From Achromobacter sp. Marseille-Q4962 (GTDB taxonomy: Bacteria; Pseudomonadota; Gammaproteobacteria; Burkholderiales; Burkholderiaceae_B), in NCBI RefSeq assembly GCF_943737005.1, contig NZ_CALSFU010000003.1, positions 186,001 to 250,000 on the forward strand: 64,000 nucleotides of DNA. The letters are read 5' to 3'. Within the stretch, counting starts at the first letter, position 1; every line of letters begins with the position of its first letter. Shown here piece after piece: positions 37,456 to 46,775 of the stretch. The translations under genes were made by a program, and so were the position numbers. Under the pieces are notes generated by a model that saw nothing but the letters and a program-made list of their open reading frames with translations, made no database searches and was not told the origin of the DNA.

Positions 37456-38544
37456 TCAGGTTTCCTGGTCGAAATCGAGGACCAGGCGGTCGCTGACCGG
37501 AAAGCTCTGGCAGCTCAGGATGAAGCCTCGCGCCACCTCGTAATCTTCGAGCGCGAAGTTGGCGTCCATGTCGACCTCGCCCTCGACGACCTTGCAGCGG
37601 CAGGTGGAACACACGCCGCCCTTGCAGGAATACGGCAGTTCGATGCCCTGCGCAAGCGCGGAATCGAGCACGCTGTCCTTGTTCTTGTCGATGACGAAGG
37701 TGCGGCTGTGGCCGTCCTGCACCACCGTCACCTCGCACTGGCCCTTGCCCGGCGCCTGGCGCGCCTCCTTGCCGGTGCGCAGCGCGCGCGGCCCCTTGGG
37801 CGCGCCGAACAGCTCGAACTTGATGTGGTCTTTGGGAATGCCGCGGGCCTGCAGCCGATCCACCACGCTTTCGGTCATGGTCTGCGGGCCGCAGACGAAA
37901 ACGTAATCGACGTCGTCGGGGCTCATCCAGGCCGACATGAGCTGGTCGACCTTGTCGCCGTCGAGCCGGCCGTTGAAAAGCTCGATGTCCTGCGTCTCTC
38001 GGCTCATGATGTAGACCAGCGAGAACCGGTCCATGTAGAGATTCTTGAGGTCTTCGATCTCTTCGCGAAACAGCACGGCGGACGACGCGCGGTTGCCGAA
38101 GAACAGCGTGAAGCGGCTGTCGGGCTCGGTGGACAGCGCGGTCTTGACCAGCGAGAAAATCGGCGTGATGCCGCTGCCCACCGCGAAGGCCACGTAATGC
38201 CGGCTGTTGGCCGGCGAGAAGTCCACCGTGAAGCTGCCCGCCGGCGGCATGACCTCCAGGGTCTGGCCGGGCTGCAGCTCGTGGTTGGCCCAGTTCGAGA
38301 ACACGCCCTCGTCCACTTTCTTGATCGCCACCCGCAGCGTCCGGTCCTGGGGCGCCGAACAGATGGAATAGGAACGGCGCAGCTCCTCGCCGTTGAGGCG
38401 GGTGCGCAGCGTGAGGTACTGGCCCGGCTGGAAGGCGAACTCGCCGGCCAGCGACTCCGGCAGGTCGAAGGTCACCACGACCGCGTCGCGCGTATTGCGC
38501 GCCACCGACGCCACCTTCAGGGAATGGAATTGATTCTGGCTCAT
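37456..38544 (-). CDS. paaE: Phenylacetyl-CoA epoxidase reductase subunit
   Basis: The product is 362 residues. An FNR-like flavin/NADPH domain comes first (RRSYSICSAP for FAD, GSGITPIFSLVKTAL for the nucleotide). It is followed by a plant-type [2Fe-2S] ferredoxin domain with PYSCKGGVCSTCRCKV near residue 305. It passes electrons from NADPH to the PaaA di-iron oxygenase. It is co-transcribed with paaD, 12 bases upstream, and paaN, 49 bases downstream. Confidence 0.97.
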   Translation of the reverse strand: MSQNQFHSLKVASVARNTRDAVVVTFDLPESLAGEFAFQPGQYLTLRTRLNGEELRRSYSICSAPQDRTLRVAIKKVDEGVFSNWANHELQPGQTLEVMPPAGSFTVDFSPANSRHYVAFAVGSGITPIFSLVKTALSTEPDSRFTLFFGNRASSAVLFREEIEDLKNLYMDRFSLVYIMSRETQDIELFNGRLDGDKVDQLMSAWMSPDDVDYVFVCGPQTMTESVVDRLQARGIPKDHIKFELFGAPKGPRALRTGKEARQAPGKGQCEVTVVQDGHSRTFVIDKNKDSVLDSALAQGIELPYSCKGGVCSTCRCKVVEGEVDMDANFALEDYEVARGFILSCQSFPVSDRLVLDFDQET

Positions 38545-38556
38545 GACAAAGCGCTC

Positions 38557-39063
38557 TCAGTGCGTCTTGAAATAGTCGAAAGGCTCGCGGCAGGCCACGC
38601 AGCGGTACAGCGCCTTGCAGGAAGTGGAGCCGAAGTGGCTCACCAGGCGGGTGTCGCGCGAGCCGCAATGCGGGCACTCGACGACCGGGCCCGCGGCGCG
38701 GCGGCTGATGCCGGAAATATCGATGGCCCGCTCGGCCGGGGCCGCGATGCCGTAGCCCTTGAGCGCGGCGCGGCCCCGCTCGGTCATCCAGTCGGTGGTC
38801 CAGGCCGGCGCCAGGCGGGATTCGACCCGCACCCGCGCGATGCCGCGATCCGCCAGCGTGCGCTCGATGTCCTGCGTGATCTCCCGCATGGCCGGGCAGC
38901 CCGAATAGGTGGGGGTAATCACCACCACGCAGGCGTCGCCATCCCACGACACTTCGCGCACCACGCCCAGGTCCACCACCGACAGCACGGGAATCTCCGG
39001 GTCGGGAACCTCCTGCAGCCAGGCGTAGACCTGGTCGGTGGAAACGGGCGCGGCGGCGTTCAC
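38557..39063 (-). CDS. paaD: Phenylacetyl-CoA epoxidase assembly protein PaaD (MIP18/SufT-like)
   Basis: The product is 168 residues. The N-terminal MIP18/DUF59 domain has VPDPEIPVLSVVDLGVVREV and TPTYSGCPAMREIT with its conserved Cys. The C-terminal part has four cysteines in two CxxC pairs (ECPHCGS and RCVACRE). The family helps mature metal centres, here of the epoxidase. The start is a GTG at 39063, overlapping the paaC stop (GTGA); the longer open frame runs through paaC and is discarded. Confidence 0.93.
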   Translation of the reverse strand: MNAAAPVSTDQVYAWLQEVPDPEIPVLSVVDLGVVREVSWDGDACVVVITPTYSGCPAMREITQDIERTLADRGIARVRVESRLAPAWTTDWMTERGRAALKGYGIAAPAERAIDISGISRRAAGPVVECPHCGSRDTRLVSHFGSTSCKALYRCVACREPFDYFKTH

Positions 39064-39824
39064 CACTTGGCTCCCGGATAGGCGCGCGGCAGGAACTGCA
39101 TTTCGGCCAGCAGGTAGCCCAGCTCCTCGGTGTGCCGTCCCTGGCGGCCGCCGCGCAGGGCGGGCAGGTCGGCCGCCGCCTCGTCGGGCACGGCCAACGT
39201 GGCTTCTTCCAGCACCTCGCGCACGTGGCGCAGCCAGGGCGCGCGCAGGGCCGCCAGCTCGCAGCCGATGCCGCGCGCCGCCATGTCCTGGTCGACCGCG
39301 TCGTCGGCGAACAGCTCGCCCGTGTAGCGCCAGGCCTCGTCGATGGCGGCCTGCATCTTGGCGTGGCTCTCCGCCGTGCCGTCGCCCAGGCGCACCACCA
39401 GGTCGGAGGAGCGGCGCACGTGATAGGTGACTTCCTTGAGCGCCTTGGCCGCGATGGCGGCCACCCGCTCGTCGGCGGATTTCTCGAGTTTCTGCAGCAG
39501 GAAGTAATGCCACACGTCGAACAGGAACTGGCGCGCCATGGTGTCGGCGTAATTGCCGTTCGGGCGCTCGACCAGCAGCGCGTTGTGGAACTGGTGCGCG
39601 TCGCGCAGGTAGGCCAGCGCGTCTTCGTCGCGGCCCGCGCCCTCGACCTCGCCGGCCAGCGTCAGCCACAGGCGGGCCTGGCCCAGCAGGTCGAGCGCGG
39701 TGTTGGTCAGGGCCAGGTCTTCTTCCAGCACCGGGCCGTGGCCGGTCCAGGCGGACAGGCGCTGCGACAGGATGAGCGCGGTGTCGCCCAGGCGCAGCAG
39801 GTATTCGAACAGCGTCTTGTCCAT
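39060..39824 (-). CDS. paaC: Phenylacetyl-CoA epoxidase structural subunit PaaC
   Basis: The product is 254 residues, a helical ferritin-like protein with YLLRLGDTALILSQRLSAWTGHGP at the N-terminus and KALKEVTYHVRRSSDLVVRLGDG in the centre. It pairs with PaaA in the epoxidase core and lacks the full di-iron ligand set. It is 15 bases after paaB, and its stop overlaps the paaD start. Confidence 0.96.
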   Translation of the reverse strand: MDKTLFEYLLRLGDTALILSQRLSAWTGHGPVLEEDLALTNTALDLLGQARLWLTLAGEVEGAGRDEDALAYLRDAHQFHNALLVERPNGNYADTMARQFLFDVWHYFLLQKLEKSADERVAAIAAKALKEVTYHVRRSSDLVVRLGDGTAESHAKMQAAIDEAWRYTGELFADDAVDQDMAARGIGCELAALRAPWLRHVREVLEEATLAVPDEAAADLPALRGGRQGRHTEELGYLLAEMQFLPRAYPGAKW

Positions 39825-39839
39825 GTCTCCTCCCGCCGC

Positions 39840-40124
39840 CTACATGTGCTTGATTTCTTCGGGCATCGGGAAGAACGTGGGATGCCGGTAGACCTTGCTG
39901 TTGGCCGGCTCGAAGAGCGGGTCCTTGTCGCCGGGGCTGCTGGCCACGATGTCGGCCGCGCGCACCACCCAGATGCTCAGTCCTTCGTTGCGCCGCGTGT
40001 AGACGTCGCGGGCATGGTTGATCGCCATTTCGGCGTCGGGCGCGTGCAGGCTGCCCACGTGCTTGTGCGCCAAGCCGTGCTGGCTGCGGATGAACACTTC
40101 CCACAGAGGCCAGTGCTTGCTCAT
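39840..40124 (-). CDS. paaB: Phenylacetyl-CoA epoxidase subunit PaaB
   Basis: The product is 94 residues, the usual length. Characteristic sequence: WPLWEVFIRSQHGLAHKHVGSL and NEGLSIWVVRAADI. It bridges PaaAC units in the epoxidase complex. The ATG at 40124 fits the family. A GC-rich perfect hairpin lies in the 97-base gap to paaA. Confidence 0.96.
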   Translation of the reverse strand: MSKHWPLWEVFIRSQHGLAHKHVGSLHAPDAEMAINHARDVYTRRNEGLSIWVVRAADIVASSPGDKDPLFEPANSKVYRHPTFFPMPEEIKHM

Positions 40125-40141
40125 GATGGATATCCTCGACG

Positions 40142-40165
40142 CCGGCGCGCGGAGCCGCGCGCCGG
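40142..40165. repeat. GC-rich palindrome between paaA and paaB
   Basis: CCGGCGCGCGG (40142-40152) and CCGCGCGCCGG (40155-40165) form an 11-bp inverted repeat separated by two bases, in the paaA-paaB gap. There is no U-run, so a role in mRNA processing or differential expression is more likely than termination. Confidence 0.7.
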
Positions 40166-40221
40166 ACTGCAATGATGGAAAAGAAAGAAAACCCGCTGGA
40201 AAACGGCGGCCGTCAGCCGCC

Positions 40222-41211
40222 TCAGGCGGCCTTGCGCGCCGCCTGCTTCTCGGCATGGGCGACCAGGGCGTCGCGCACCCAGGCGCCCTCTTCGTGCGCC
40301 TTCACGCGCGCGGCCAGGCGCTCACGGTTGCAGGGCCCGTTGCCCTTGATGACCGCGTAGAACTCGTCCCAGTCGATCTCGCCGAAGTCGTAGTGACCCC
40401 GTTCGGGATTCCACTTGAGATCGGGATCCGGGATGGTGAGCCCCAGGTACTCGGCCTGCGGCACGGTCTGGTCCACCATCTTCTGGCGCAGCTCGTCGTT
40501 GGAAAAGAGCTTGATCTTCCAGGCCATGGACTGGGCGCTGTTGGGCGAATCGGCGTCGGAGGGACCGAACATCATCAGCGCCGGCCACCACCAGCGGTTC
40601 AGCGCGTCCTGGCACATGGCCTTCTGCTCGGGCGTGCCGTGCAGGCACATCTGGATGAGCAGGTCGTAGCCCTGGCGCTGGTGGAACGACTCTTCCTTAC
40701 AGACGCGCACCATGGCGCGCGCATAGGGGCCGTAGGAGCAGCGGCAGAGCGGGATCTGGTTGATGATGGCCGAGCCGTCGACCAGCCAGCCGATCATGCC
40801 GATGTCGGCCCAGGTGAGCGTGGGGTAATTGAAGATGCTGGAGTACTTGGCGCGCCCGGCGTGCAGATCGTCGATGAGATCCTCGCGCGACACGCCCAGC
40901 GTCTCGGCGGCGCTGTACAGGTACAGGCCATGGCCGGCCTCGTCCTGCACCTTGGCCAGCAGGATGGCCTTGCGCTTGAGCGACGGCGCGCGCGTGATCC
41001 AGTTGCCTTCCGGCAGCATGCCCACGATTTCGGAGTGCGCGTGCTGCGAGATCTGGCGCACCAGGGTCTTGCGGTAGGCATCGGGCATCCAGTCCTTGGG
41101 CTCGATGCGCACGCCGTCGTCAATGCGGCGCTGGAACGTCTGTTCGCGGCCTTCGAGCTGGTCCGCGGTCTTGACCTGCTTGACGCCGGTTTCGACGAGT
41201 TGAGCGTACAT
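40222..41211 (-). CDS. paaA: Phenylacetyl-CoA epoxidase catalytic subunit PaaA
   Basis: The product is 329 residues. It is the di-iron monooxygenase subunit, with ferritin-like helices carrying the iron ligands ([17 protein letters not shown] and [15 protein letters not shown], both EXXH type). It forms 1,2-epoxyphenylacetyl-CoA with O2. The ATG at 41211 has AGGAGA well spaced upstream. It is the first gene of the operon and is preceded by a strong promoter and repeated sequences near the divergent regulator gene. Confidence 0.97.
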   Translation of the reverse strand: MYAQLVETGVKQVKTADQLEGREQTFQRRIDDGVRIEPKDWMPDAYRKTLVRQISQHAHSEIVGMLPEGNWITRAPSLKRKAILLAKVQDEAGHGLYLYSAAETLGVSREDLIDDLHAGRAKYSSIFNYPTLTWADIGMIGWLVDGSAIINQIPLCRCSYGPYARAMVRVCKEESFHQRQGYDLLIQMCLHGTPEQKAMCQDALNRWWWPALMMFGPSDADSPNSAQSMAWKIKLFSNDELRQKMVDQTVPQAEYLGLTIPDPDLKWNPERGHYDFGEIDWDEFYAVIKGNGPCNRERLAARVKAHEEGAWVRDALVAHAEKQAARKAA

Positions 41212-41280
41212 GTCTGTCTCCTGGTGACGGCTCTTGCGGTAGCGCAAAGCGCAATGCCGGCATTGCCGTTATTCAGCAGG

Positions 41281-41309
41281 ATTATTTAATACAAAAAATT
41301 CATTGTCAA
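41281..41309 (-). promoter_or_regulatory. Promoter of the paa operon
   Basis: On the minus strand: consensus -35 TTGACA (41309-41304), 17-base spacer, -10 AATAAT (41286-41281). The region is strikingly AT-rich. The start would be about 65 bases before the paaA ATG. Confidence 0.8.
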
Positions 41310-41318
41310 ACCCAAATC

Positions 41319-41349
41319 TGTATCACATTGGATTTATGTATCATGTTGG
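41319..41349. promoter_or_regulatory. Candidate PaaX operators (two direct repeats)
   Basis: TGTATCACATTGG (41319-41331) and TGTATCATGTTGG (41337-41349) are direct repeats spaced 18 bp apart. They lie just upstream of the paaA -35 and 33 bases before the regulator start. A related inverted half-site, TTAATACA, lies at 41286-41293 over the -10. The arrangement suits a repressor controlling both divergent genes. Confidence 0.45.
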
Positions 41350-41382
41350 CGATCCCCATACCGGCCGCTTCCGGCCCTCCTT

Positions 41383-42315
41383 ATGGCAAACCCTCAGTCG
41401 CCCCTGGACCGCTTTCTCTCCCGTCTGCTGAAGCAGGACCCGCCCCGAGCCAAATCCTTGTGCGTGAGCCTGCTGGGCGACGCGCTGGCGCCGCACGGCG
41501 GGGCCATCTGGCTGGGCGACCTGATCGCGCTGCTGGCGCCGCTGGGCATCAACGAACGGCTGCTGCGCACCAGCGTCTTCCGGCTGGTGGCGCAGAACTG
41601 GCTGCAATCCGAGCGGCACGGCAGGCGCAGCCTCTACCTGCTGTCCGAACAGGGCCAGCGCAACACGGCCCACGCCTCGCAGCGCATCTACGAAGGCCCG
41701 CCCCAGGAATGGAACGGGGAATGGACACTGGTGGCCCTGCCCCGCATCGGCAACGGGCTGGCCGAGCGCGCCGAACTGCGCCGCGAACTGGTATGGGAAG
41801 GCTTCGGCATGATCGCGCCCGGGCTGTTCGCCCACCCGCACACCGAGGCGCGCGCCGCGCACGACATCCTGGAAAAGCTGGGCATACCCGACCGCGCGCT
41901 GGTGCTGTCGGCGCGCGACCTGGCCGGCGCGGGCGGGCTGCCCATCGCCAGCCTGGCGCCGCAATGCTGGAATCTGGAAAACGTGGCGGAACAGTACCGG
42001 CAGTTCACGCGCCATTTCGCGCCGCTGGAAAAATTGCTGGACGAGCCGCCCGCCCCGGAGCAGGCCTTCGCCGCCCGCGTGCTGCTGCTGCACAGCTGGC
42101 GGCGGATCGTGCTGCACGACCCCCAGCTTCCAACTCCCATGCTGCCTGAGAACTGGCCCGGCCACCCGGCGCGCCAGCTTTGCGGCCGCCTCTACTGGAA
42201 GCTTTTCGACGCCTCCGAGGCCCATCTGCAGGCCATGGCGGGGCAGGACAACGAACGCTACGCGCCGCTGGCGCCCGAAGCCGCGCTGCGGTTCGGCGGC
42301 CGGCCGCCTGGCTGA
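41383..42315 (+). CDS. paaX: PaaX-family phenylacetate repressor
   Basis: The product is 310 residues. The N-terminal winged-helix domain (SLLGDALAPHGGAIWLGDLI; LLRTSVFRLVAQNWLQSERHG) is followed by the PaaX central domain (WNGEWTLVALPRIGNGLAERAELR, DIR-like) and the C-terminal PaaX_C domain (WNLENVAEQYRQFTRHFAPL). Family members repress paa genes until phenylacetyl-CoA binds. It is divergent from paaA with a 171-base regulatory region between them, which strongly supports the role. Confidence 0.93.
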   Translation: MANPQSPLDRFLSRLLKQDPPRAKSLCVSLLGDALAPHGGAIWLGDLIALLAPLGINERLLRTSVFRLVAQNWLQSERHGRRSLYLLSEQGQRNTAHASQRIYEGPPQEWNGEWTLVALPRIGNGLAERAELRRELVWEGFGMIAPGLFAHPHTEARAAHDILEKLGIPDRALVLSARDLAGAGGLPIASLAPQCWNLENVAEQYRQFTRHFAPLEKLLDEPPAPEQAFAARVLLLHSWRRIVLHDPQLPTPMLPENWPGHPARQLCGRLYWKLFDASEAHLQAMAGQDNERYAPLAPEAALRFGGRPPG

Positions 42316-42385
42316 GCCGGCGCCAGCTTCGCCCCTGATTTTTCCCCGAGGGTTCTTCCGCGGTTCTTCCCCGATTCGCCCGCGG

Positions 42386-42997
42386 CTACAGCGCCACGCC
42401 CAGGGTGTCGAGATGCAATTCGCCCGCCGCTTCGCGGGCCGGCCCGGGTCCCTGCAGCCCGCGCGCCTGGCCGATGAAGCTGAGCGTCCAGCGCGCGCGT
42501 ACCGGCCGGCCGAGCGCGGCGCCGGTGTCGGCGTCCACCCCGCTGGGCACGTCCAGCGCCAGCACCGGCACGCTCCAGCCATTGAGCTCGTCGATGACCG
42601 CCTGCCAGTCGGCGCCCAGGGGACGGTTCAGGCCGATGCCGAATAATCCGTCCAGCACCACGTCCGGCGCGGGACCCGCTTCCAGGACCGCCGACTCGGC
42701 GCCGCCCTCCTCGCGCCAGCCGGCCAAAGCACGGGCCGCGTCGGCCGGCAGCCGGTCGGCGCCGCCCGGCATCGCCACGCGCACCCGGTAGCCCGCGCGC
42801 CGCAGCAGCGTGGCCGCCGTCAGCGCATCGCCGCCGTTGTTGCCGGGGCCGGCCAGCGCCAGCACCGACGCGCCGGGGGGAAAACGGGCCTGAATGAAGG
42901 CCGCCGCGGCGGCGCCCGCCAGCGGCATGAGCGAGCGCCCCTGCGCCAGGGCCCGGCGCTCGGCGCTGCGGATATCGGCTACGGAATGGAAGGTCAT
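42386..42997 (-). CDS. nnrE: NAD(P)H-hydrate epimerase (stand-alone)
   Basis: The product is 203 residues. It is the YjeF_N domain only, with [20 protein letters not shown] near residue 50 and [14 protein letters not shown] and [15 protein letters not shown] near the C-terminus. It interconverts the R and S epimers of damaged NADHX/NADPHX. The ADP-dependent dehydratase domain (NnrD) usually fused to it is absent, so a separate gene must supply it. It converges with the paaX-type gene. No strong start signal was seen. Confidence 0.92.
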   Translation of the reverse strand: MTFHSVADIRSAERRALAQGRSLMPLAGAAAAAFIQARFPPGASVLALAGPGNNGGDALTAATLLRRAGYRVRVAMPGGADRLPADAARALAGWREEGGAESAVLEAGPAPDVVLDGLFGIGLNRPLGADWQAVIDELNGWSVPVLALDVPSGVDADTGAALGRPVRARWTLSFIGQARGLQGPGPAREAAGELHLDTLGVAL

Positions 42998-43093
42998 GGC
43001 CAGCCTCCGGCGGATGGGCGCCGGCCCGGCGACGCCACGCGGGCCGCGCGCACACGAAAAACGCGGACCGCCATGCCCGACGGCCCGGCTCCG

Positions 43094-43639
43094 CTACACC
43101 TTCAGGAAGTGCTCGCGGTAGTACTTCAGCTCTTCGATGGATTCGTAGATGTCGGCCAGCGCCTCGTGCCGGCTCTTTTTCTCGAAGCCCTTGTACACGG
43201 CGGGCGCCCAGCGCCGCGCCAGCTCCTTGAGCGTGCTGACGTCGAGGTTACGGTAATGGAAGAACTGCTCCAGGCGCGGCATGTACGCGAACATGAAACG
43301 GCGGTCCTGGCTGATGGTATTGCCGCACAGCGGCGACTTGCCGGCCGGAACGTGCTGCGCGAGGAACGCCAGCAGCGTATCCTCTGCCTGCTCCTCGGAA
43401 ATCGTGGACGCGCGCACCTTGTCGATGAGGCCGCTCTTGCCGTGCGTGGACTTGTTCCAGCTGTCCATGGCGTCGAGCAGGCTGTCCGGCTGGTGCACGA
43501 CCAGCACCGGGCCTTCGGCGACGACGGTCAGGTCGGCCTCGGTCACCACCACGGCGACTTCGATGATGCGCTCTTTCGCGGGATCCAGGCCGGTCATTTC
43601 CATGTCGAGCCAGACCAGTCGGTTTTCGTTCACAGCCAT
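43094..43639 (-). CDS. orn: Oligoribonuclease
   Basis: The product is 181 residues. It is a DEDDh 3'-5' exonuclease with [15 protein letters not shown] near residue 9, [19 protein letters not shown] and [14 protein letters not shown], and the conserved His in the last third ([14 protein letters not shown] region). It degrades two-base RNAs, including pGpG from c-di-GMP turnover. It is divergent from the M48 peptidase gene with a 61-base gap; an AT-rich TATAAA lies within. Confidence 0.97.
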   Translation of the reverse strand: MAVNENRLVWLDMEMTGLDPAKERIIEVAVVVTEADLTVVAEGPVLVVHQPDSLLDAMDSWNKSTHGKSGLIDKVRASTISEEQAEDTLLAFLAQHVPAGKSPLCGNTISQDRRFMFAYMPRLEQFFHYRNLDVSTLKELARRWAPAVYKGFEKKSRHEALADIYESIEELKYYREHFLKV

Positions 43640-43700
43640 ATAATTTACCTATAAAACACGCGATTTTCGCACATCCCCATCCGGGAGCACCGCCTCATCC

Positions 43701-44951
43701 ATGTTTACCCTGCTGTTCGTCGCATTCCTGCTGGCCGATATCGCGGTCCGATTCTGGCTGGCCTCGCGCCAGATCCGCCACGTGGCGCTCAACCGCGGCG
43801 AGGTGCCGGCCGAATTTTCGCACCGGATCGGCCTGGCCAGCCACCAGCGCGCGGCCGACTACACGGTGGCGCGCGTCAAGCTGGGCTTGCTGGAGCGCAC
43901 CTACGACGCCATCGTGCTGGTCTGTCTGACGCTGCTGGGCGGCCTGCAGGCCATCGACCTGGCGGTCGCCGGCGTGGTTTCCAACGATTTCCTGCGCCAG
44001 TTGCTGCTGCTGGCCACGGTGGCGCTGCTGCTGGGCCTGCTCGGACTGCCGTTCACGCTGTGGCGGCAGTTCCGGCTGGAGGCGCGGTTCGGCTTCAACC
44101 GCATGACGCCCGGCCTGTTCGCGAGCGACGCCGTCAAGGGTCTGCTGGTGGCGGCCGTGCTGGGCCTGCCGCTGGCGGCCGCCGTGCTCTGGCTCATGGG
44201 CAGCGCCGGCCCGTACTGGTGGATCTGGGCCTGGGCGCTCTGGACGGTGTTCAACCTGTCCCTGCTCATCGTCTATCCGATGTTCATCGCGCCGCTCTTC
44301 AACAAATTCACGCCGCTGCAAGACCCCGAACTGGCGGGCCGCATCCAGCGGCTGGCGCAGCGCTGCGGCTTCGCGCTCAACGGCCTTTTCGTCATGGACG
44401 GCTCGCGCCGCTCGGCCCACGGCAACGCATATTTCACGGGTTTCGGCCGCTCGCGCCGCATCGTGTTCTTCGACACGTTGCTGGCCCGGCTGAACGCCGA
44501 CGAGATCGAAGCCGTGCTTGCGCATGAGCTGGGCCATTTCGCCAAGCGCCACATCATCCGGCGCGTGCTCATCAGTTTCGCCGCCGCGCTGGCCTTTTTC
44601 GCCCTGCTAGGCTGGATCTCCCGGCAGCCCTGGTTCTACGTCGGCCTGGGCGTGCTGCCCCAGCTCGGCGGGCGCAACGACGCCATGGCCCTGCTGCTCT
44701 TCTTCCTGGCGATCCCCGTGTTCACCTTCATGTTCACGCCGCTGGCGAGCTGGTATTCCCGCCGCGACGAGTTCGAGGCCGACCGCTATGCCGCCCAGCA
44801 GAGCTCGCCCGAGCGCCTGGTTTCCGCCCTGGTCAAGCTGTACGACGACAACGCCGCCACCCTCACCCCCGATCCCGTGCATTCCGCCTTCTACGACAGC
44901 CATCCGCCCGCGGCGGTGCGCATCCGCCACCTCATGGCGGGCGCGGCATGA
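43701..44951 (+). CDS. M48 family membrane metalloprotease (Ste24-like CAAX protease type)
   Basis: The product is 416 residues. Several membrane helices flank a zinc metalloprotease domain with the motif VLAHELGHFAKRH near residue 275 (HExxH) and a downstream Glu ligand in SRRDEFEADRYAA near 355. The N-terminal CAAX_N-type half (LLERTYDAIVLVCLT; RLEARFGFNRMTPG) is typical of Ste24p. Bacterial members are inner membrane quality-control proteases; substrates are unknown. The stop overlaps the rsgA start by 4 bases, indicating coupling. The same orn/M48/rsgA neighbourhood is common in betaproteobacteria. Confidence 0.93.
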   Translation: MFTLLFVAFLLADIAVRFWLASRQIRHVALNRGEVPAEFSHRIGLASHQRAADYTVARVKLGLLERTYDAIVLVCLTLLGGLQAIDLAVAGVVSNDFLRQLLLLATVALLLGLLGLPFTLWRQFRLEARFGFNRMTPGLFASDAVKGLLVAAVLGLPLAAAVLWLMGSAGPYWWIWAWALWTVFNLSLLIVYPMFIAPLFNKFTPLQDPELAGRIQRLAQRCGFALNGLFVMDGSRRSAHGNAYFTGFGRSRRIVFFDTLLARLNADEIEAVLAHELGHFAKRHIIRRVLISFAAALAFFALLGWISRQPWFYVGLGVLPQLGGRNDAMALLLFFLAIPVFTFMFTPLASWYSRRDEFEADRYAAQQSSPERLVSALVKLYDDNAATLTPDPVHSAFYDSHPPAAVRIRHLMAGAA

Positions 44952-45895
44952 GCGGCGCCCGGCCCGCCACACGCGCCCGCCAGGCAACCCGTCCCGATGC
45001 GGGCCTCGAAGGCCGCATCATCGCCGCCCACGGCCGCCACTACACGGTGGAACTGCCCGACGGCAGCCTGCGCAAATGCTTCCCGCGCGGCAAAAAGGCG
45101 GGCGCCGCGGTGGGCGACCGGGTCCGCATCGCGCCGCAAGGGCGCGACGAAGGCGCCATCGACGCCATACTCCCGCGGCGCAACCTGCTCTACCGTTCCG
45201 ACGAAATGCGGTCCAAGCAGTTCGCCGCCAACGTGGACCAGTTGCTCATCGTGGTCGCGGTGGAGCCGACCTTTTCGGACGATCTCACCGGACGCGCGCT
45301 GGCCGGCGCCTGGAGCGCGGGCATTTCCCCCCTGGTAATCCTGAACAAGGCGGACATCGCGGGCGCGCTGCCCGCGGCGCGGGCGCGGCTCGCCCCCATC
45401 GCCGCCCTGGGCGTGGACATCATCGAACTCAGCGCCCTGGAGCCCGGACGCGTCCACAGCCTGCTCGCGCCCCGGCTGGCCGGGCGCACCAGCCTGCTGC
45501 TGGGGCAGAGCGGCATGGGCAAATCCACCCTGCTCAATGCCCTGGTTCCGGACGCCGGCGCCGCCACGCGCGAACACTCCACGGCGTTGGACATGGGCCG
45601 GCACACCACCACCAGCACGCGGCTGTACCACCTGCCCGAACCGGGCGGCGACCTGATCGACTCCCCCGGCTTCCAGGCTTTCGGGCTGCAGCACCTGAGC
45701 CGCGAAGACATCATCCGGGGCTTTCCGGAATTCGCCGGCCCCATCGAACACTGCCGATTCTACAACTGCACGCACCGGCACGAGCCGGGCTGCGGCGTGG
45801 TGGCCGCGCTGGGCGAAGGCCGCATCGACCCGTCGCGCTATGCGCTCTACCAGCGCATTCTCGAAGAAAACGAAGCCGGCCAGCAGCGCTATTGA
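44948..45895 (+). CDS. rsgA: Ribosome small-subunit-dependent GTPase A
   Basis: The product is 315 residues. An OB-fold (about 15-75) is followed by a circularly permuted GTPase domain in the order NKAD, then GQSGMGKSTLLNAL (P loop) near residue 184, then DSPGFQAFGL. The C-terminal zinc finger is CRFYNCTHRHEPGC. It checks 30S maturation and releases RbfA. The ATG overlaps the stop of the M48 gene (ATGA). Confidence 0.97.
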   Translation: MSGARPATRARQATRPDAGLEGRIIAAHGRHYTVELPDGSLRKCFPRGKKAGAAVGDRVRIAPQGRDEGAIDAILPRRNLLYRSDEMRSKQFAANVDQLLIVVAVEPTFSDDLTGRALAGAWSAGISPLVILNKADIAGALPAARARLAPIAALGVDIIELSALEPGRVHSLLAPRLAGRTSLLLGQSGMGKSTLLNALVPDAGAATREHSTALDMGRHTTTSTRLYHLPEPGGDLIDSPGFQAFGLQHLSREDIIRGFPEFAGPIEHCRFYNCTHRHEPGCGVVAALGEGRIDPSRYALYQRILEENEAGQQRY

Positions 45896-45922
45896 GCGGG
45901 GCGCGCCATGGGCCGCTCGCCC

Positions 45923-46648
45923 TCAGCCCAGACCATTGCGCACCAGATGATAGAGGTTGCGCAGCATGCCCGCCGTCGCACCCCAGATGAAATGCTTGCC
46001 GTAGGACATGGCGTAATAGCGCCGCACCCGGCCGTCTTCCAGCCTGGCCTCGTAAAGGCGGTGATTGGCCGGGTCCATCAGGAACGCCAGCGGCACCTCG
46101 AATACTTCGGCCACCTCGCAGGCATCGGGCGCCAGGGCGAAACCCGGGCGCACCAGCGACACGACGGGCACGATGGAAAACCCCGTGGCGGTCAGGTAGG
46201 GCGGCATGCTGCCCATGACCTCCACATGTCCGGAAGGCAGGCCGGTTTCCTCTTCGGCCTCGCGCAGCGCCGCCGCCACCGGCGTGGGGTCGCTTGTCTC
46301 GATGCGGCCGCCGGGAAAGCTGACCTGGCCGGCGTGCTCGTGCAGGTGCGCGCTGCGCTGCGTGAGCATCACCCGGATGCCGTCTTCGCGCGTGACCAGC
46401 GGGATGAGCACCGCGGCGGGCACCGGCTCGCCCTCCCGGCCGGGATAGCGCAGGTCGTTGTCGCGCGAGAGCTCGAGCTTCCAAGTGTCGGGTCGCGCCA
46501 GCATGCCGCGCAAGCGGTCGGGCGTGAGCAACTGAGGCGACACCGGGGCCAGGGTGTCGTTGGCAACCACCCAGGGTTGCGCTGCGGGGTCGAATCCCGG
46601 CCGGGCCAGCGGCCTGCGCGGCCTGGGAGTAGACGAAGAATCAGACAT
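45923..46648 (-). CDS. NUDIX hydrolase, CoA pyrophosphatase (NudL-like)
   Basis: The product is 241 residues. The NUDIX box is GGRIETSDPTPVAAALREAE followed by EETGL near residue 125. The surrounding LTQRSAHLHEHAGQVSFPGG is the UPF0035/CoA-pyrophosphatase signature. It probably cleaves CoA to 4'-phosphopantetheine and 3',5'-ADP. The start at 46648 gives the conserved-length protein. It lies downstream of rplS on the same strand but behind a terminator. Confidence 0.9.
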   Translation of the reverse strand: MSDSSSTPRPRRPLARPGFDPAAQPWVVANDTLAPVSPQLLTPDRLRGMLARPDTWKLELSRDNDLRYPGREGEPVPAAVLIPLVTREDGIRVMLTQRSAHLHEHAGQVSFPGGRIETSDPTPVAAALREAEEETGLPSGHVEVMGSMPPYLTATGFSIVPVVSLVRPGFALAPDACEVAEVFEVPLAFLMDPANHRLYEARLEDGRVRRYYAMSYGKHFIWGATAGMLRNLYHLVRNGLG

Positions 46649-46663
46649 GCGGCTATTCAGAAA

Positions 46664-46693
46664 GAAAAAGGCACCTTCACAGGTGCCTTTTTT
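46664..46693 (-). terminator. Terminator of rplS
   Basis: AGGCACCT (46669-46676) and AGGTGCCT (46681-46688) with a 4-base loop, flanked by A-rich and T-rich runs on both sides. It lies 87 bases after the rplS stop, between rplS and the NUDIX gene. Confidence 0.9.
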
Positions 46694-46775
46694 AACCCGG
46701 AAATCCGTATCGGACGAATACGCATGAGAACAGCGCGGACGTCCGACACGGGCGGGGCCGTGCGCCGATGAGCGA

